A DNA stretch of 64,000 bases from positions 51,001 to 115,000 of the forward strand of contig JADWOT020000411.1 in NCBI GenBank assembly GCA_036345935.2, in the 5' to 3' direction. Below the pieces are notes generated by a model. That model was not told the origin of the DNA. It saw nothing but the letters and a program-made list of their open reading frames with translations, and did not search any database. Of the stretch, positions 38,735-51,206 are shown in pieces. Both the position numbers and the translations under genes were made by a program. Each line of letters begins with the position of its first letter. Positions within the stretch are counted from its first letter, which is position 1. The stretch comes from Taenia hydatigena (lineage: Eukaryota > Platyhelminthes > Cestoda > Cyclophyllidea > Taeniidae).

Positions 38735-39130
38735 CCATGTCATCAAGTCGGAATTACAATCTGCAGTGGAACAAGTGATTTCGCCCTCGTAAAAGAGGGT
38801 GTGCATCGCAGCAACCATTCCGCAGCTGCTGCATCGCAAGCTGGATTCAGGTGACTGCTATCAGTAAATAATGCAACAATCGCATTTTATTTGCTTGTGC
38901 CAATTCTGATTAATGCGTCTGAGGCACGATAGAACACAACCGACCATCCTTGCCTAATAAACGACCCGTGTCACACATATGTGACGCGATGAAGTAATTG
39001 CCCATTTTAAGTAACGGCAGCCATAAATTTTGAGAAATAATAAGAATCCAATCAACAAAAGGGGCATTGCTACAAATTCGTTATATTATTTGATACTTGG
39101 AGGCTAATGTATTTGCGAATACGGATCGGC
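38735..39130 (-). repeat. Dispersed repeat family B, copy 3 (inverted)
   Basis: Direct repeat of copy 2, shifted by about 1.4 kb. Both share a GTCATTAAG/GTCATCAAG segment, CTGGATTCAGGT, the CGACCATCCTTGCC-type block and the core TCACACATATGTGACGC (38971-38987). It ends within 80 bp of the outer end of inverted repeat 2. Confidence 0.78.
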
Positions 39131-39205
39131 CGCCACTGCGAAATGAAACGCAAGTAATAAAAGGGTTTAACAATGCTAGGGCACTTACAAAGTTCCTACT
39201 GATGC

Positions 39206-41238
39206 TCATATTCTGTTGTCAGCACTTTTGCCAGAGGCAAGAAGTTAAGTGGGGGAAAGACAACACGAATTACTGGAATGCCAGGCATGCTATGCTGGTG
39301 AGACATTGGAAGTTAAACGTGTCCATTGAAGTTGATGGCATTAATCAATGAAACTCACTTGACGCAGTGCCAAGGAAGACCAGAAGAGGGTAAACTCACT
39401 TCCATTAAGAAGGAAAAAGAGCAGATGAGGCAAAGCAAAAAGTGTAAGTTTATTTAATAGTCGAAGCACTCTGCGCCTTCACTTACACCTCCGCCATTCA
39501 CTGGGCATGTCGAGTTCTGCAGCATTTCTTCAATTAGAGTGTCCCCTCTAAAATCCATCCACCAGCCATCCAAACTAAGCGCAGGCGAAAGTGGATTTCC
39601 TAGACATATTCACCGATGATGTCAGAAGATAATAGTTTACGACTTCCACAAACGCAGAATGCCAGATGAGGCATCCTTTTCATCTGTCGGTGTTCGAATC
39701 ACTTCACTATGCATGATGAGTCTTTTTGTTCCGTTTCTGCACAGACAAATTGGAATCTTAGCCACATTACAGACGAATCGCCACCATTCTATGTGACACT
39801 CCTTGAACCGCTTTGCAGTGGTTTACGATCCTTTATACCACTTCGATTCGGTTTTTGAACAGAGTGTGGTCTATAGAATACACGCTTCAAGAGCATGAAG
39901 CCTACATATAATCTACGTAATTAGATAGACAATAAGACACTCAACAAATGATATAGCGCTTTTTAGTGTAGTAACTAAGGGATGACAATTTGCGGCTGGA
40001 TAGTTAGGTGTCTATACCGAATGCGGCGAATTCTTAATCTCACAACCACACTTAAGCCTGTAGTCCGAATTCACTGATTTTGGCACGGCAACCTATTTAC
40101 TTCTACTGCCACGGTGCTTGCATGAACATTCTCGTGAGTCTGTCAATGCTGCCTACTCTCCATATTGCAGCTTAACAGGCTCTCCAGCGCAACCACTCAA
40201 GCGACCCAATAACATGTGGCCATTCCACAGGCCTACAACTTCCTTATAAACACACGTATATGGACTACAAATATAAGTTGTCCCTGGGTGAGAAATGCTG
40301 ATCCAACTATGCCTACTTCTGTTAACAACGTTCGTCCCGCAAGGAGATTTTGAAGTGGCAATCGGTGAGCAGCTACCTTTCCATGCTTCACACCGATCGG
40401 AATGTGTTTACTCCTATTCGGCATATGAGGGCATTTTCTTGAATTGTCAAATTTGAAAGAGATAAGGAACAGTTGCCACTTCGTAGGAAGCAGATAATAT
40501 TTTAGCTGCTGTCCAACTTTCTCCTCAATTTCCCTGTTTATCACTCAAGTGTCCCTAATTTTATACCTGCTCTGTTGAAGGCAGGACGTGATGTTATACA
40601 CCCAGAGATAATTTAGCTCCATTTTACTGCTCTTGACATCATATTTGGATTCGAATTTTACTGCAAGAAAAACCGTACACAGCCACGACCTGAGAGGCTG
40701 CCACCGTTTGTCCAGTTTTCAAACTTGCCCACAGTGCGGTTCGACCAAACAATTGTGTTCTTGGGTCTACATTCTTGTTGTTGTTGTTGGTGGTGCGTAT
40801 GTATCCTCAGAGGACGTAGAAAAGACAGCACTGCCTCTGACACCTCACCGTGTCAGTGAATAAACCCATGAGAGTCACTGATCAGTTGGGCGGTTAGCCG
40901 TTCAGGTTGATGATTCGGCTGATCAGTCATTTTAAACGCTGGTTGACGGCTAATTTAATCCCGACCAGCTAGCCATTTGATGTGACTGCAGACGAACCAG
41001 GTGCTGTCAACATACGTCACAACTTACTGATGATTTAACTTGGAGAACATGAGAGAACAATGAGGTGATCGACTATCGCTCTCCCAACTCTCACTCAAGC
41101 CATCAATGATCATGATCTCTTGATGATGTGATGCCATTGTGGCAACATGGCGTATGGACTCCAAAATTAATTGCGAGTGGAGCATACAACACTTACATGG
41201 GCAGTTGAGCCATGCGTGTGTAAAAATATTAGACTCCT
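39206..41238 (+). repeat. Left arm of giant inverted repeat 2 (2,033 bp)
   Basis: Reverse complement of 42217-44249. Paired coordinates add up to 83455 throughout, so the arms have exactly the same length. Only scattered substitutions were seen, for example at 39921 and in the frame at 40633-40863 (three amino-acid changes between arms). The inner 600 bp (about 40640-41238) has a diverged relative at 53890-54480. The 103-codon frame at 40233-40544 (minus) has no known family. It includes a GTT tract near 40779-40790. Confidence 0.97.
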
Positions 41239-42216
41239 TGGCACTAAGGCCAAGGACATGGCCTACTTAACAAAATGCAAAGAAGCCTTTTTGATAAGTA
41301 AGATTGCATTTTATTTAAATGGAATTTGTTATAAAAAGGAAACTCTTAAAGACGAAGAGGAGAGGAAGGAGTGGCTGTTCTGCGTTAATTGAAAGGGCAA
41401 CAGTGGTAGTAGTCAGCCCTAACATGACGTAAAATAACTACGAGGTCTGAATTATATTGGTAGTTTATGCAGCAAAATCCAAATTCAAAAGCGATTTCCA
41501 AAGAACTGAAAATGAGACGAATGATCTCCGGGATACAACATTACGTCATCCAAACTTGGAACGAGGTTTAACCTTCGTCTATGGGTACGTTCAAGGGTGA
41601 CTGGAGGGGGGAATCATGTAAAGGCTTGCCTACTTACCTCACTTACCTCACTTACATTATGTCACTTAGTTAGTCTGTCAGATAGGGTTGCTTGATTTTG
41701 CGACTGGACATTCCTAAATCCGCCTGCTTTCTTGCATGCCGCATAATCACACGCGTGAAATCTGGTGGTACGCACTTGCACGCACCAAGACGAATTTTTC
41801 CTGCCGCAACATTTGCCGCTTACCTCCTAACACCCAATTCGAACTATGACTTTATTCGCCGCTTTACAATGGTCGGTGTACACGCTGAGTTCACGTTGCC
41901 GACTAAGGAATGTAGATTCTAAATTTAGACGATGGTGATTTCGCTTTCTCGTGACTAACTGCACGCCCTCAAAATGCTGTTTAAATAAGGGGACATCAAC
42001 TTGAGATCGGTGAGTGTTACGTGTTAGGATCCGCAGTCGTAATCGTAATCAGATTTCAATTCTAGGCCAAAGCTAACCTTAAGCCGTGTGAGTGTCATTG
42101 AGGTGTGAAGGATTAAATTACCATGAGGTTGGTCTTTCAATGCTAAACAGGGTGACCCACTCTTATCAAGAATCTGATAAGCCCGTGAAGGTGGATTCGC
42201 TAGTTGCTTTTGCTTG
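41239..42216. other. Spacer of inverted repeat 2 (978 bp)
   Basis: Two parts. The left part (41239 to about 41650) is unique and ends in a short tandem repeat. The right part (about 41652-42216) is a diverged relative of 51247-51950, in the same orientation and in the same position relative to the arm that follows. So the element core continues outward from the right arm but is replaced on the left side. Confidence 0.8.
41632..41655 (+). repeat. Short tandem repeat, 9-mer ACTTACCTC
   Basis: Two perfect copies of ACTTACCTC and a partial third (ACTTACATT), at the junction between the unique left part of the spacer and the part related to inverted repeat 3. Confidence 0.8.
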
Positions 42217-44249
42217 AGGAGTCTAATATTTTTACACACGCATGGCTCAACTGCCCATGTAAGTGTTGTATGCTCCACTCGCAATTAATTTTGGAGTCCA
42301 TACGCCATGTTGCCACAATGGCATCACATCATCAAGAGATCATGATCATTGATGGCTTGAGTGAGAGTTGGGAGAGCGATAGTCGATCACCTCATTGTTC
42401 TCTCATGTTCTCCAAGTTAAATCATCAGTAAGTTGTGACGTATGTTGACAGCACCTGGTTCGTCTGCAGTCACATCAAATGGCTAGCTGGTCGGGATTAA
42501 ATTAGCCGTCAACCAGCGTTTAAAATGACTGATCAGCCGAATCATCAACCTGAACGGCTAACCGCCCAACTGATCAGTGACTCTCATGGGTTTATTCACT
42601 GACACGGTGAGGTGTCAGAGGCAGTGCTGTCTTTTCTACGTCCTCTGAGGATACATACGCACCACCAACAACAACAACATGAATGTAGACCCAAGAATAC
42701 AATTGTTTGGTCGAACCGCACTGTGGGCAAGTTTGAAAACTGGACAAACGGTGACAGCCTCTCAGGTCGTGGCTTTGTACGGTTTTTCTTGCAGTAAAAT
42801 TCGAATCCAAATATGATGTCAAGAGCAGTAAAATGGAGCTAAATTATCTCTGGGTGTATAACATCACGTCCTGCCTTCAACAGAGCAGGTATAAAATTAG
42901 GGACACTTGAGTGATAAACAGGGAAATTGAGGAGAAAGTTGGACAGCAGCTAAAATATTATCTGCTTCCTACGAAGTGGCAACTGTTCCTTATCTCTTTC
43001 AAATTTGACAATTCAAGAAAATGCCCTCATATGCCGAATAGGAGTAAACACATTCCGATCGGTGTGAAGCATGGAAAGGTAGCTGCTCACCGATTGCCAC
43101 TTCAAAATCTCCTTGCGGGACGAACGTTGTTAACAGAAGTAGGCATAGTTGGATCAGCATTTCTCATCCAGGGACAACTTATATTTGTAGTCCATATACG
43201 TGTGTTTATAAGGAAGTTGTAGGCCTGTGGAATGGCCACATGTTATTGGGTCGCTTGAGTGGTTGCGCTGGAGAGCCTGTTAAGCTGCAATATGGAGAGT
43301 AGGCAGCATTGACAGACTCACGAGAATGTTCATGCAAGCACCGTGGCAGTAGAAGTAAATAGGTCGCCGTGCCAAAATCAGTGAATTCGGACTACAGGCT
43401 TAAGTGTGGTTGTGAGATTAAGAATTCGCCGCATTCGGTATAGACACCTAACTATCCAGCCGCAAATTGTCATCCCTTAGTTACTACACTAAAAAGCGCT
43501 ATATCATTTGTTGAGTGTCTTATTGTCTATCGAATTACGTAGATTATATGTAGGCTTCATGCTCTTGAAGCGTGTATTCTATAGACCACACTCTGTTCAA
43601 AAACCGAATCGAAGTGGTATAAAGGATCGTAAACCACTGCAAAGCGGTTCAAGGAGTGTCACATAGAATGGTGGCGATTCGTCTGTAATGTGGCTAAGAT
43701 TCCAATTTGTCTGTGCAGAAACGGAACAAAAAGACTCATCATGCATAGTGAAGTGATTCGAACACCGACAGATGAAAAGGATGCCTCATCTGGCATTCTG
43801 CGTTTGTGGAAGTCGTAAACTATTATCTTCTGACATCATCGGTGAATATGTCTAGGAAATCCACTTTCGCCTGCGCTTAGTTTGGATGGCTGGTGGATGG
43901 ATTTTAGAGGGGACACTCTAATTGAAGAAATGCTGCAGAACTCGACATGCCCAGTGAATGGCGGAGGTGTAAGTGAAGGCGCAGAGTGCTTCGACTATTA
44001 AATAAACTTACACTTTTTGCTTTGCCTCATCTGCTCTTTTTCCTTCTTAATGGAAGTGAGTTTACCCTCTTCTGGTCTTCCTTGGCACTGCGTCAAGTGA
44101 GTTTCATTGATTAATGCCATCAACTTCAATGGACACGTTTAACTTCCAATGTCTCACCAGCATAGCATGCCTGGCATTCCAGTAATTCGTGTTGTCTTTC
44201 CCCCACTTAACTTCTTGCCTCTGGCAAAAGTGCTGACAACAGAATATGA
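42217..44249 (-). repeat. Right arm of giant inverted repeat 2 (2,033 bp)
   Basis: Reverse-complement partner of 39206-41238 with no net indel and very few substitutions. Both arms include a region with several overlapping TGATCAG motifs (near 40880-40930 and 42525-42575). The outer end falls inside TTCATATTCTGTTGTC; beyond it the two flanks are unrelated. No transposase-like frame is present. Confidence 0.97.
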
Positions 44250-45900
44250 ACTGAAAATGAGCGCCGTTATAAGGTGAATGCGATGCACAAATCCCGACAA
44301 GCTAAAAATATCTTCGCACGTGAGTAAAACATGCTGCGATCGGTTTGCCAGCGACCAAGTCAACAAGTGATTGAAGCGCAACTGGCAATCGAGGTGAAAA
44401 TAACGAGCTATTAAGTTATTTGTTCGGGCACGTAGTCCTTCGCAATTCGTAGGCTGCGGTTTTGAGGAACCCACACACAAAGCAGTCACGAGTAATTTTG
44501 ACTTAGTGGTTAAGTGATGAGGATGTGATTGGATTGTAGGCTGACAAACAACGAGGGTGGCCGAATCGTTGTGCTTGATAAACTACAACTATTCTTAAGG
44601 TCCTTCCCGACTTACTACTATGTTTTGTTGGAATCCAGACAAGAATGGCCAGTTCAAGTCTACATTCCTTCGCTAAAGGAAGGCATCGAGCACACTCATT
44701 TAGGCGTCACCTCCCTACCTACGTCGCACGGCAATGAAAAGGTGTATTCATGGGAAAACCATCATCGAAGAATTGCTATTAATGGGATGACATTTTGCAG
44801 CTGCACGTAATTGGGACTAGCAATTATTCCTCCAATGTATCGAACCCAGTGTCCGGTCAGGGCGGCTGGAGGTGAAGGAAGGCTAAAGTTGCCTTGTGTC
44901 TTTCTAGAAGCACGTGTCTTGGCATCACAACGATGGCATCGAGGCATTGTTGTCTCCCACCACGATCGACTAGAAAGTACGCCTTACCGTTCCCTTGGTT
45001 AAGTTACATCAGCCTAAGAATTTTGTTTCAAACGATATTTTCTCTTTTGTACTTATAATCAGCTCTCTCTAACATATGCGTCATGATTCAAATCCACAAA
45101 TCTCCTGAGGAGTAGTAACTATTGCAAGATTTAGTCAAGTGGCGCTATAACTTAACAGCCAGTTACCGTAGAACAATAAGAGCGGAAGAAATGTTCGCAC
45201 ACAGCACTTGCAGTGCTTTAATGATGATCCTATGAAAAACTTTTTAATTTTCTTAGTGCAAACTAAGGCTGGGAAAGGGATTGGAATGGCTTTTACAAGT
45301 GTGTCACGCTTGTTCTACTAGGACATGGACGCAAATTCAACCAGCCTCGCAATTTGCCAAACTGCGGCGAATGCGTAACCACCAGCACCAACCACTGGGC
45401 TATCATTACTCGTGGTCTCTTTCTGTGCTAGTCAAGTGAGAACCGAGTTGACGCCTTTGTGAGACCAGCTGTGTTAGCTCCATTAATACGATGCATTGAA
45501 ATTCCATCTTCAGCCTTCAGTTATTAATCAAATATTTTCCAAGGGAAAAAGTGACATTCAGCACTGACAGGATGGCAATGACCCCTAGGGAGTGTGCAAA
45601 ATCACAATGCTGTATAGCTTGTTAAATGATGGGAATCGCCTCTTCTTGCTTTCCTCCTCGTAACGCTGCGTCAGCAATGTTAGGGCTAGCAATGCATTGT
45701 AGATGTGATTTTCCATCACATCTTTCTTAAGTAAAATTGCTTATGTAAATAGCGCTTCCAAGCCCATCGACCATATGTACAGGGTCTACGATAAGTGACT
45801 TGAAGAAAACGGCCTTGACGTTAGAATGTTTAAATTGACGCATTTCTCCTATGTCGCGCTGAGGCTTACGTGACATCGTTAACGGCTCAGACTGTGTATC
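44250..45900. other. No recognisable gene
   Basis: Open frames up to 111 codons (one running out of the right arm at 44154-44489) without recognisable motifs. No other structure is seen. Confidence 0.45.
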
Positions 45901-45901
45901 T

Positions 45902-45982
45902 AGTCGTGTATAGCATTTAAAGCAATGGACTGCAAGTCCACTGGGGATCCCCTGCGCAGGTTCGAATTCTGCTCGCAACAGT
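45902..45982 (+). pseudogene. Serine-tRNA-like sequence with GCA in the anticodon position
   Basis: The 3' two thirds look like a class II (serine-type) tRNA: an anticodon arm ATGGA-CTGCAAG-TCCAC, a long variable arm with a GGGG-AT-CCCC hairpin (45943-45952), and a T arm GCAGG-TTCGAAT-TCTGC (45956-45972). The box B motif GGTTCGAATTC is close to consensus. The anticodon triplet is GCA (45932-45934), which would read cysteine codons, whereas the body is of serine type. The 5' part is eroded: the D arm is not foldable and the acceptor stem pairs poorly. It is most likely a tRNA-Ser pseudogene or the head of a tRNA-derived SINE. No CCA or A-rich tail was seen. Confidence 0.68.
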
Positions 45983-46579
45983 GTCCTTCTTAGCATTTTC
46001 GACATTGTGCACCTCCTAGCACACATTCGTTTATCACCATAATCCCGGCGATTGGGTGTGTAATTACTCCTGACGTTCCTGAAGCAAAAGGCGTCTAGAA
46101 AGTCAGCGCGCGCGCCATCGCGCTCACAAGTTTTAGAATTGGTTTGCAGGCCTGCGCTGTAGACTCTCGTTTGCTTTGTAGTCCGTCACTCTAACGGCTT
46201 GAATATCGCTGCGCGCTATCAGATACATTACAGACCTACTCTACATCAACACAACGGCATCAGTAACGTCTCGATCACTAAGCGTTGGGAGCTGATGAAC
46301 GATGGTGTACAGCATCAATGCCACTCCAGCAGTGAGTCGCCAAACCAATGGCCAGTACGCGCGCCTTTCATTCGCACCATCTGTTTACGTGGTTTGTGCT
46401 TGAGACCGCTCCAATTTCAGGCTACAACTAGCTGCACTACTGAGGCCTCGATGGTGATGCGCCATACACCTGCCACGTGCCACTCTGAGCTGTTGTCGAA
46501 GTAAGTACGTATGCATCTGTTGGAAGGCAAATGAACTGCTGTGGAGACCAGGGATTATGCAGGTGACCGATCAAACAGT

Positions 46580-47000
46580 CACAAGAGCAAACAACAAATA
46601 CGTGTGCAGCTAATTGCAATAATCGAAAGCCTGAAATATGTTGCAGATATGTTTGAATCAAGGGGAATACCTTGCGGCTTACAACAAGCACATTTTGTAA
46701 ATAGGCAATGCAAATCAATGTTTACAAACACATTAGCTTCTAAGCAGCAAACGTTTCGAACTAACTTCAAGCAACATCTTTTCTTTTTCATTGCAGCGTT
46801 GAAGATTTTTTAGAATTGGCTGTCAGTGCCACCTAAAATATGCATTTACTTCGCTGCGTCACACATGTGCGACACGGATCACTTAATAGGCATGAACGAT
46901 CGGCTGTGCCGGCTTGAATTTCAGACGCATTAGGTGAGAGCTACATGGGCGAAATAAGAATAGGGTCAGGTAATTTGACAAGCGGTAGTACGCTAATCTT
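46580..47000 (+). repeat. Dispersed repeat family B, copy 4
   Basis: Same orientation as copy 1 (35700-36120). Shared blocks are the CAAATCAA-x-x-TTTACAAACACATTAG segment, GCTGCGTCACACATGTG (46853-46869), AGGCATGAACGATCGGC and CAGACGCATTA. A second inverted palindromic core lies downstream at 47641-47660, as in copy 1. Confidence 0.75.
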
Positions 47001-50000
47001 GACTTGTGGTTAGCAGCATATGCGCGTTACTGAGAGGCACACCTCGGTATTCCAATGCAAGTTCACCTACTTCACTACAGGTTGTATTTTTGTCCTAATG
47101 ACACAACTAGAAGACGAGACCAGTAGTATCTACCTTATCTGTGCCTCAAAGGAATAGGTGATGACCTATGCAGCAGCTCTGCAGAGAGCGTGGGTAAAAT
47201 GAACGGAGCTGGGTAGGAGGTCTCGTGCTGCCGTCTTTTTCCCGCAGCAACACACCTTTGCGTGATGTGTCAATTCAATCCACGCACGAAATGTTTTAAA
47301 CACCTATGATGCGCCTCCATAGGTGCAACGATTAACAGTAGTGATTAAATAGCCATATGAGTGAGGTGACAGACCCTTTAGTCTCCAATTGAAGTCAGTG
47401 GAATCAAAGTGTCAAGTCAATAGAGAGCTGGTGGGTGGAGGAGCAGAGCACTCCATTAGCTTATGATAGAAATCAAGGGGACAGCAAACCCATTGAGTAG
47501 TAATATAATTCGCAGAAAAGAAGGCCAGAGTTTATGCATCTTGCGTCAAATTTTTTGAATTCGCCCTATCGCAATTCGTGATTGGCAATAAACCTACAGC
47601 ATCATATATCATGTCCTGATTGCCTCACTAGAGTTCATACGCCACACATGTGTGACATGCGGTTTTCATCAGTTTGTGGTAGCTAGCAGTAATGCTGCAA
47701 TGTTTATGGGCGTTTTGTAGAGCTATGGTTTCTTTGCCTATCTCGTGATGTGCAATGGGAAGGATTATGGCAATGGTCATGTCCTCACCCTTATTAATGT
47801 TGCGCCGCGCTGTGAGCATCCGACGTGACTACAGTACGCATGTCATTTCCTCCGTCTTTGATGTACACTATGTATTTACCTATTTGGCTGCCTATATTTG
47901 TTAGAGTGCTGAAGTTATATCAAGGCGCAACGACAGTGGAAACAATAAAATCCTCTTCAGCTGCCTCGAGAACAGCACGGAGAATAGATGGTGACGCTTC
48001 TGATAGGGACTCATATGCATTTCAGTCTAGGCTTGCAAGCCAGCTGAACAACAAAGATATTCTGCCAAGTATAAGTCAAGCACTGTCCCATTATCCTTTT
48101 AAACATCAGCCAGCGTATAATGCCTAACACCAAAGCAATCGTGCTGTGGCGCAACACTCACTCTCCTTCCTTGGTTGATGCTTAAGGATGCGTGTGTTAA
48201 AACGAAGCCAACACTCTTAAAACATACCAAGATTTCATACATTAAGTAAGTCTTTCTCTTTAGTCCAAAGGCTTTAGGTTCTTAGAGAAATGGATTCCAG
48301 AAGCACATATGTTTTTTGCCCCAAAAGGCACCGAAATGGGCAATTTTGAAACTTAACTTGGGAACTTCAATTACCGCAATCTTTGTGTGCAGCAATACTG
48401 CTTAGTTTTTATGGAGGGGAATGGGTGCGCCATCGTCGGGTCTAGATTACGGTATAGGTGGCCGTTAATGACTCGTGGGTTACGCAGCTGATGTTGTTGC
48501 ATAAATGAAAATTGAACATGGGATCAGAATGTTTGCTTGATTTCTTTTGAGTTTACCTCTGTCGCATCGATTGAAAAGTGAAATGTGAGGACGACTTCTG
48601 GTCTTCACTCGTACCACATGGAATGAATCTTTGAATGCTAAGGCGTCACACTCTGCCATCTCTTTTGGGCACTTTAATTGCACCGCATGGTAGTGATCCA
48701 GTACTTCGTGCACCGCCAGATGACTAACATTGGGTAGGCTCATAGAAATTTGATTGCCAAACAGGTGGCTTCTTCTTCTTTGTCACCTTCCCTACATCTC
48801 CATGATTTGTTGAGAAAGTTAAAGCTAACTGAGGATCTTTGAAATTTGGTTCAGCAATGGTTAAAAAGGAGAGGGGGCGAGGTGCTCTCTCCCTATTACA
48901 AATTACTTCACCGTACGCGCTCACGACTCGTCAATGATCGCGCATTTTGCAGCGTTTGGTTATAATTAACACCACTTTCCATTTGATCAAGGGACAGAGC
49001 ATTTCATTTACAAATTGGATGTTGATGAAGGCGCCTTCATTCTCCTTTCTACCTTCTTATTGCGGTCTCCGCCTCTCTGCAAGCCCTCAACCATTGCCAA
49101 TATCCTATCGAATGTCCACCTCGACGCGCAACCTCTACTTAGCGTCGAATCAGTAGTAATTACAAAGAATGTCAGCAGTAAAGACTGTCAGCAGGTGGGC
49201 ATCCCATGCGATAGTGGGGGTTCAACAGTGATCGCCCTCCTTCCGATTCCATTTTGGTGACACCCTAATTAAGTTTGTACACCTTTATCGACCACTGTTG
49301 GGACTGCATTGTTTGGAACGTATGCTGTTCGCAGATTGAAACTAGTATTCTTTTGGTGGTGGTGCCAATGGCGATGGTGATGATGAGGGTTTGAGTTAGC
49401 ACGCATACATCTGCACATTTGCCTGCTATTTATCTTGAAGGCAAGGAAAGATAAAATAACTCACAATAGGAATCAGTGCTTCTTCAACGAGGTGGGCTCA
49501 CTTGCTGACTCGTTGTGTCGAGAAGGTACGCACTACCGCATTTAGTAGGATAGGGGAGAAAGGGAGTAAGACAAAACACACCATGCCACAAACATAATAA
49601 TGCTCTCTAAGGCAATTTTTCGAATTCTTCTGCGCACAATGCTTCTTAGATGGGAAGCTCCGCACGGTCGATTGTAACTTATCACACTTGGACTCTCGGG
49701 CCCACTAAAGACGTGCATACCACTACCTCCACGCCATTCCCCTCAGGCCTCTATCTAAATAAGCTCCAAGCCTTCACTTCCACTTACGAAGATCTGGCAC
49801 TATTCCTGCTGAAGGCTCACCTCCTGCTCCGTCCCTACTGGCGTACTTCGCGGTTACCTCAGCTTGTCAGCAGTTTTCATCACCTCTCACCCAATGTAGC
49901 AGCGTTTAAAACGCCGAATCTCGTAAGAGATGCGGTCTAATCTCAGCTACCTTAATGTACAAAGGTGCCACAACAGCCTAAATTATGCACACACATGCAC

Positions 50001-50569
50001 AATTTAAGGCAGATGAGGATATGTTCCTAGATCTCTCCCAAACCTTAAATGCTTTTCAATCTATACCATACAAGTAATGAAGTTGCGATGACAATGACAC
50101 TCAGAATCCAGCCAAATTGCGTGTTGAGATACCAAGCCAAATTAATGCACCAAATTAACTAATCGTTGCATGACCGATACGTACAACATTCAACATAATA
50201 AAGTGGATTATTCTTGGCGATTTTATTGATTTTTTATTCATTGCCTCTGTTAGATATTGCCTGCACGTATGAGGAGCACTGGACTTCTGTCCAAGAGTCC
50301 ATTATATTGTCATTTGCATTCGGAAAGACGTGCTTTCTCTGCCCATTGCTCACAATTACGTCACTTGGCCTCTAAATTCATCACTAACTTAGTCCGCGGG
50401 CTTCGCTATTGCGACATTATATAATTGGCATGCCTCTAAGTTAAATGTTTTTGTTTTATTATGTTTTTCTAGTGCATCTCTTTGCTTACTGTCCCACTCT
50501 TCTGTTTTAATATTTTTCTCGAAGGTTGTGGGATGTCTGGTGGCGTTGTGGATGTTGCGCTGGTCACTG
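47001..50569. other. No recognisable gene
   Basis: About 3.6 kb with open frames up to 100 codons (47825-48127 plus). The minus-strand frame at 48724-48924 has a basic KKKK stretch and protein-like composition, but no family or splice pattern I can defend. A GGT-rich patch lies at 49356-49390. Confidence 0.4.
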
Positions 50570-51010
50570 GATTAATCAGGCAGGCATAACCTGCCCAGCA
50601 AATAACAGTGGCGGAGAGTTCTGGGATCGCGGTTATAATTGAGTTGGTAACTGCTAAAAATGTTGGCGGGTTCTTTTACCTTACAGCTGACCCTTCCTGT
50701 TTCGACTGATCACAGTATTCGGCATCCATTGAATCCCATTTGTAGCCGTATATTGTATTGGTCATTACATGGAGGGTCTGAAGACCACTTGCAATAGCAA
50801 ATGTTTGTTCAAGGCACCACAGTGTTCAGAGAGCGGCGCAAAAGCATACGGTGCAATTTGACAATGTGGACGAAGGATATAGCCAAGAAATCACAAAAGG
50901 AACGCGCATGTGACTTTCTGAGCATGTACAGTGGTAAAAGAAAGGAGGCGATTCTTTCCTTCCATTAATTATTTAGCTTCTACAAAAATCTTAATATGTC
51001 GCATTATGCA
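50570..51010 (+). repeat. Dispersed repeat family C, copy 2
   Basis: Diverged inverted relative of 34616-35050, about 16 kb away. The shared block around 50600-50690 contains CAGTGG-CGGAGAGTTCTGGGAT, CGGTTATAAT and TGGCGGGTTCT-type segments. No coding content and no terminal motif seen. Confidence 0.75.
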
Positions 51011-51206
51011 TTAAACATTGCGACTTAAAAACTTGGCATCTCTCATTGATGCAGTGGGTTGATTCAGAACGAAATAAAAGGGATGATATATTAGACCGAT
51101 GGAATTCTCCTTGTGGAGTCATTCGCACAGGCTATAATGGTACCATAATCACTCAGCACCAGACTACGGCGAATGAGAACAAGAGTTTCCTTATTAATAA
51201 TACTTT

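Noticed and set aside
40233..40544. 103-codon frame present in both arms of inverted repeat 2 as a conserved protein
   Set aside because: The agreement comes from the recent duplication of the whole arm. The one difference seen is an amino-acid change, and no homologous frame is kept in the older relative.
48724..48924. Minus-strand frame with a KKKK segment as an exon
   Set aside because: Composition is protein-like and a weak acceptor could be drawn, but I could not match it to any family or find adjoining exons.
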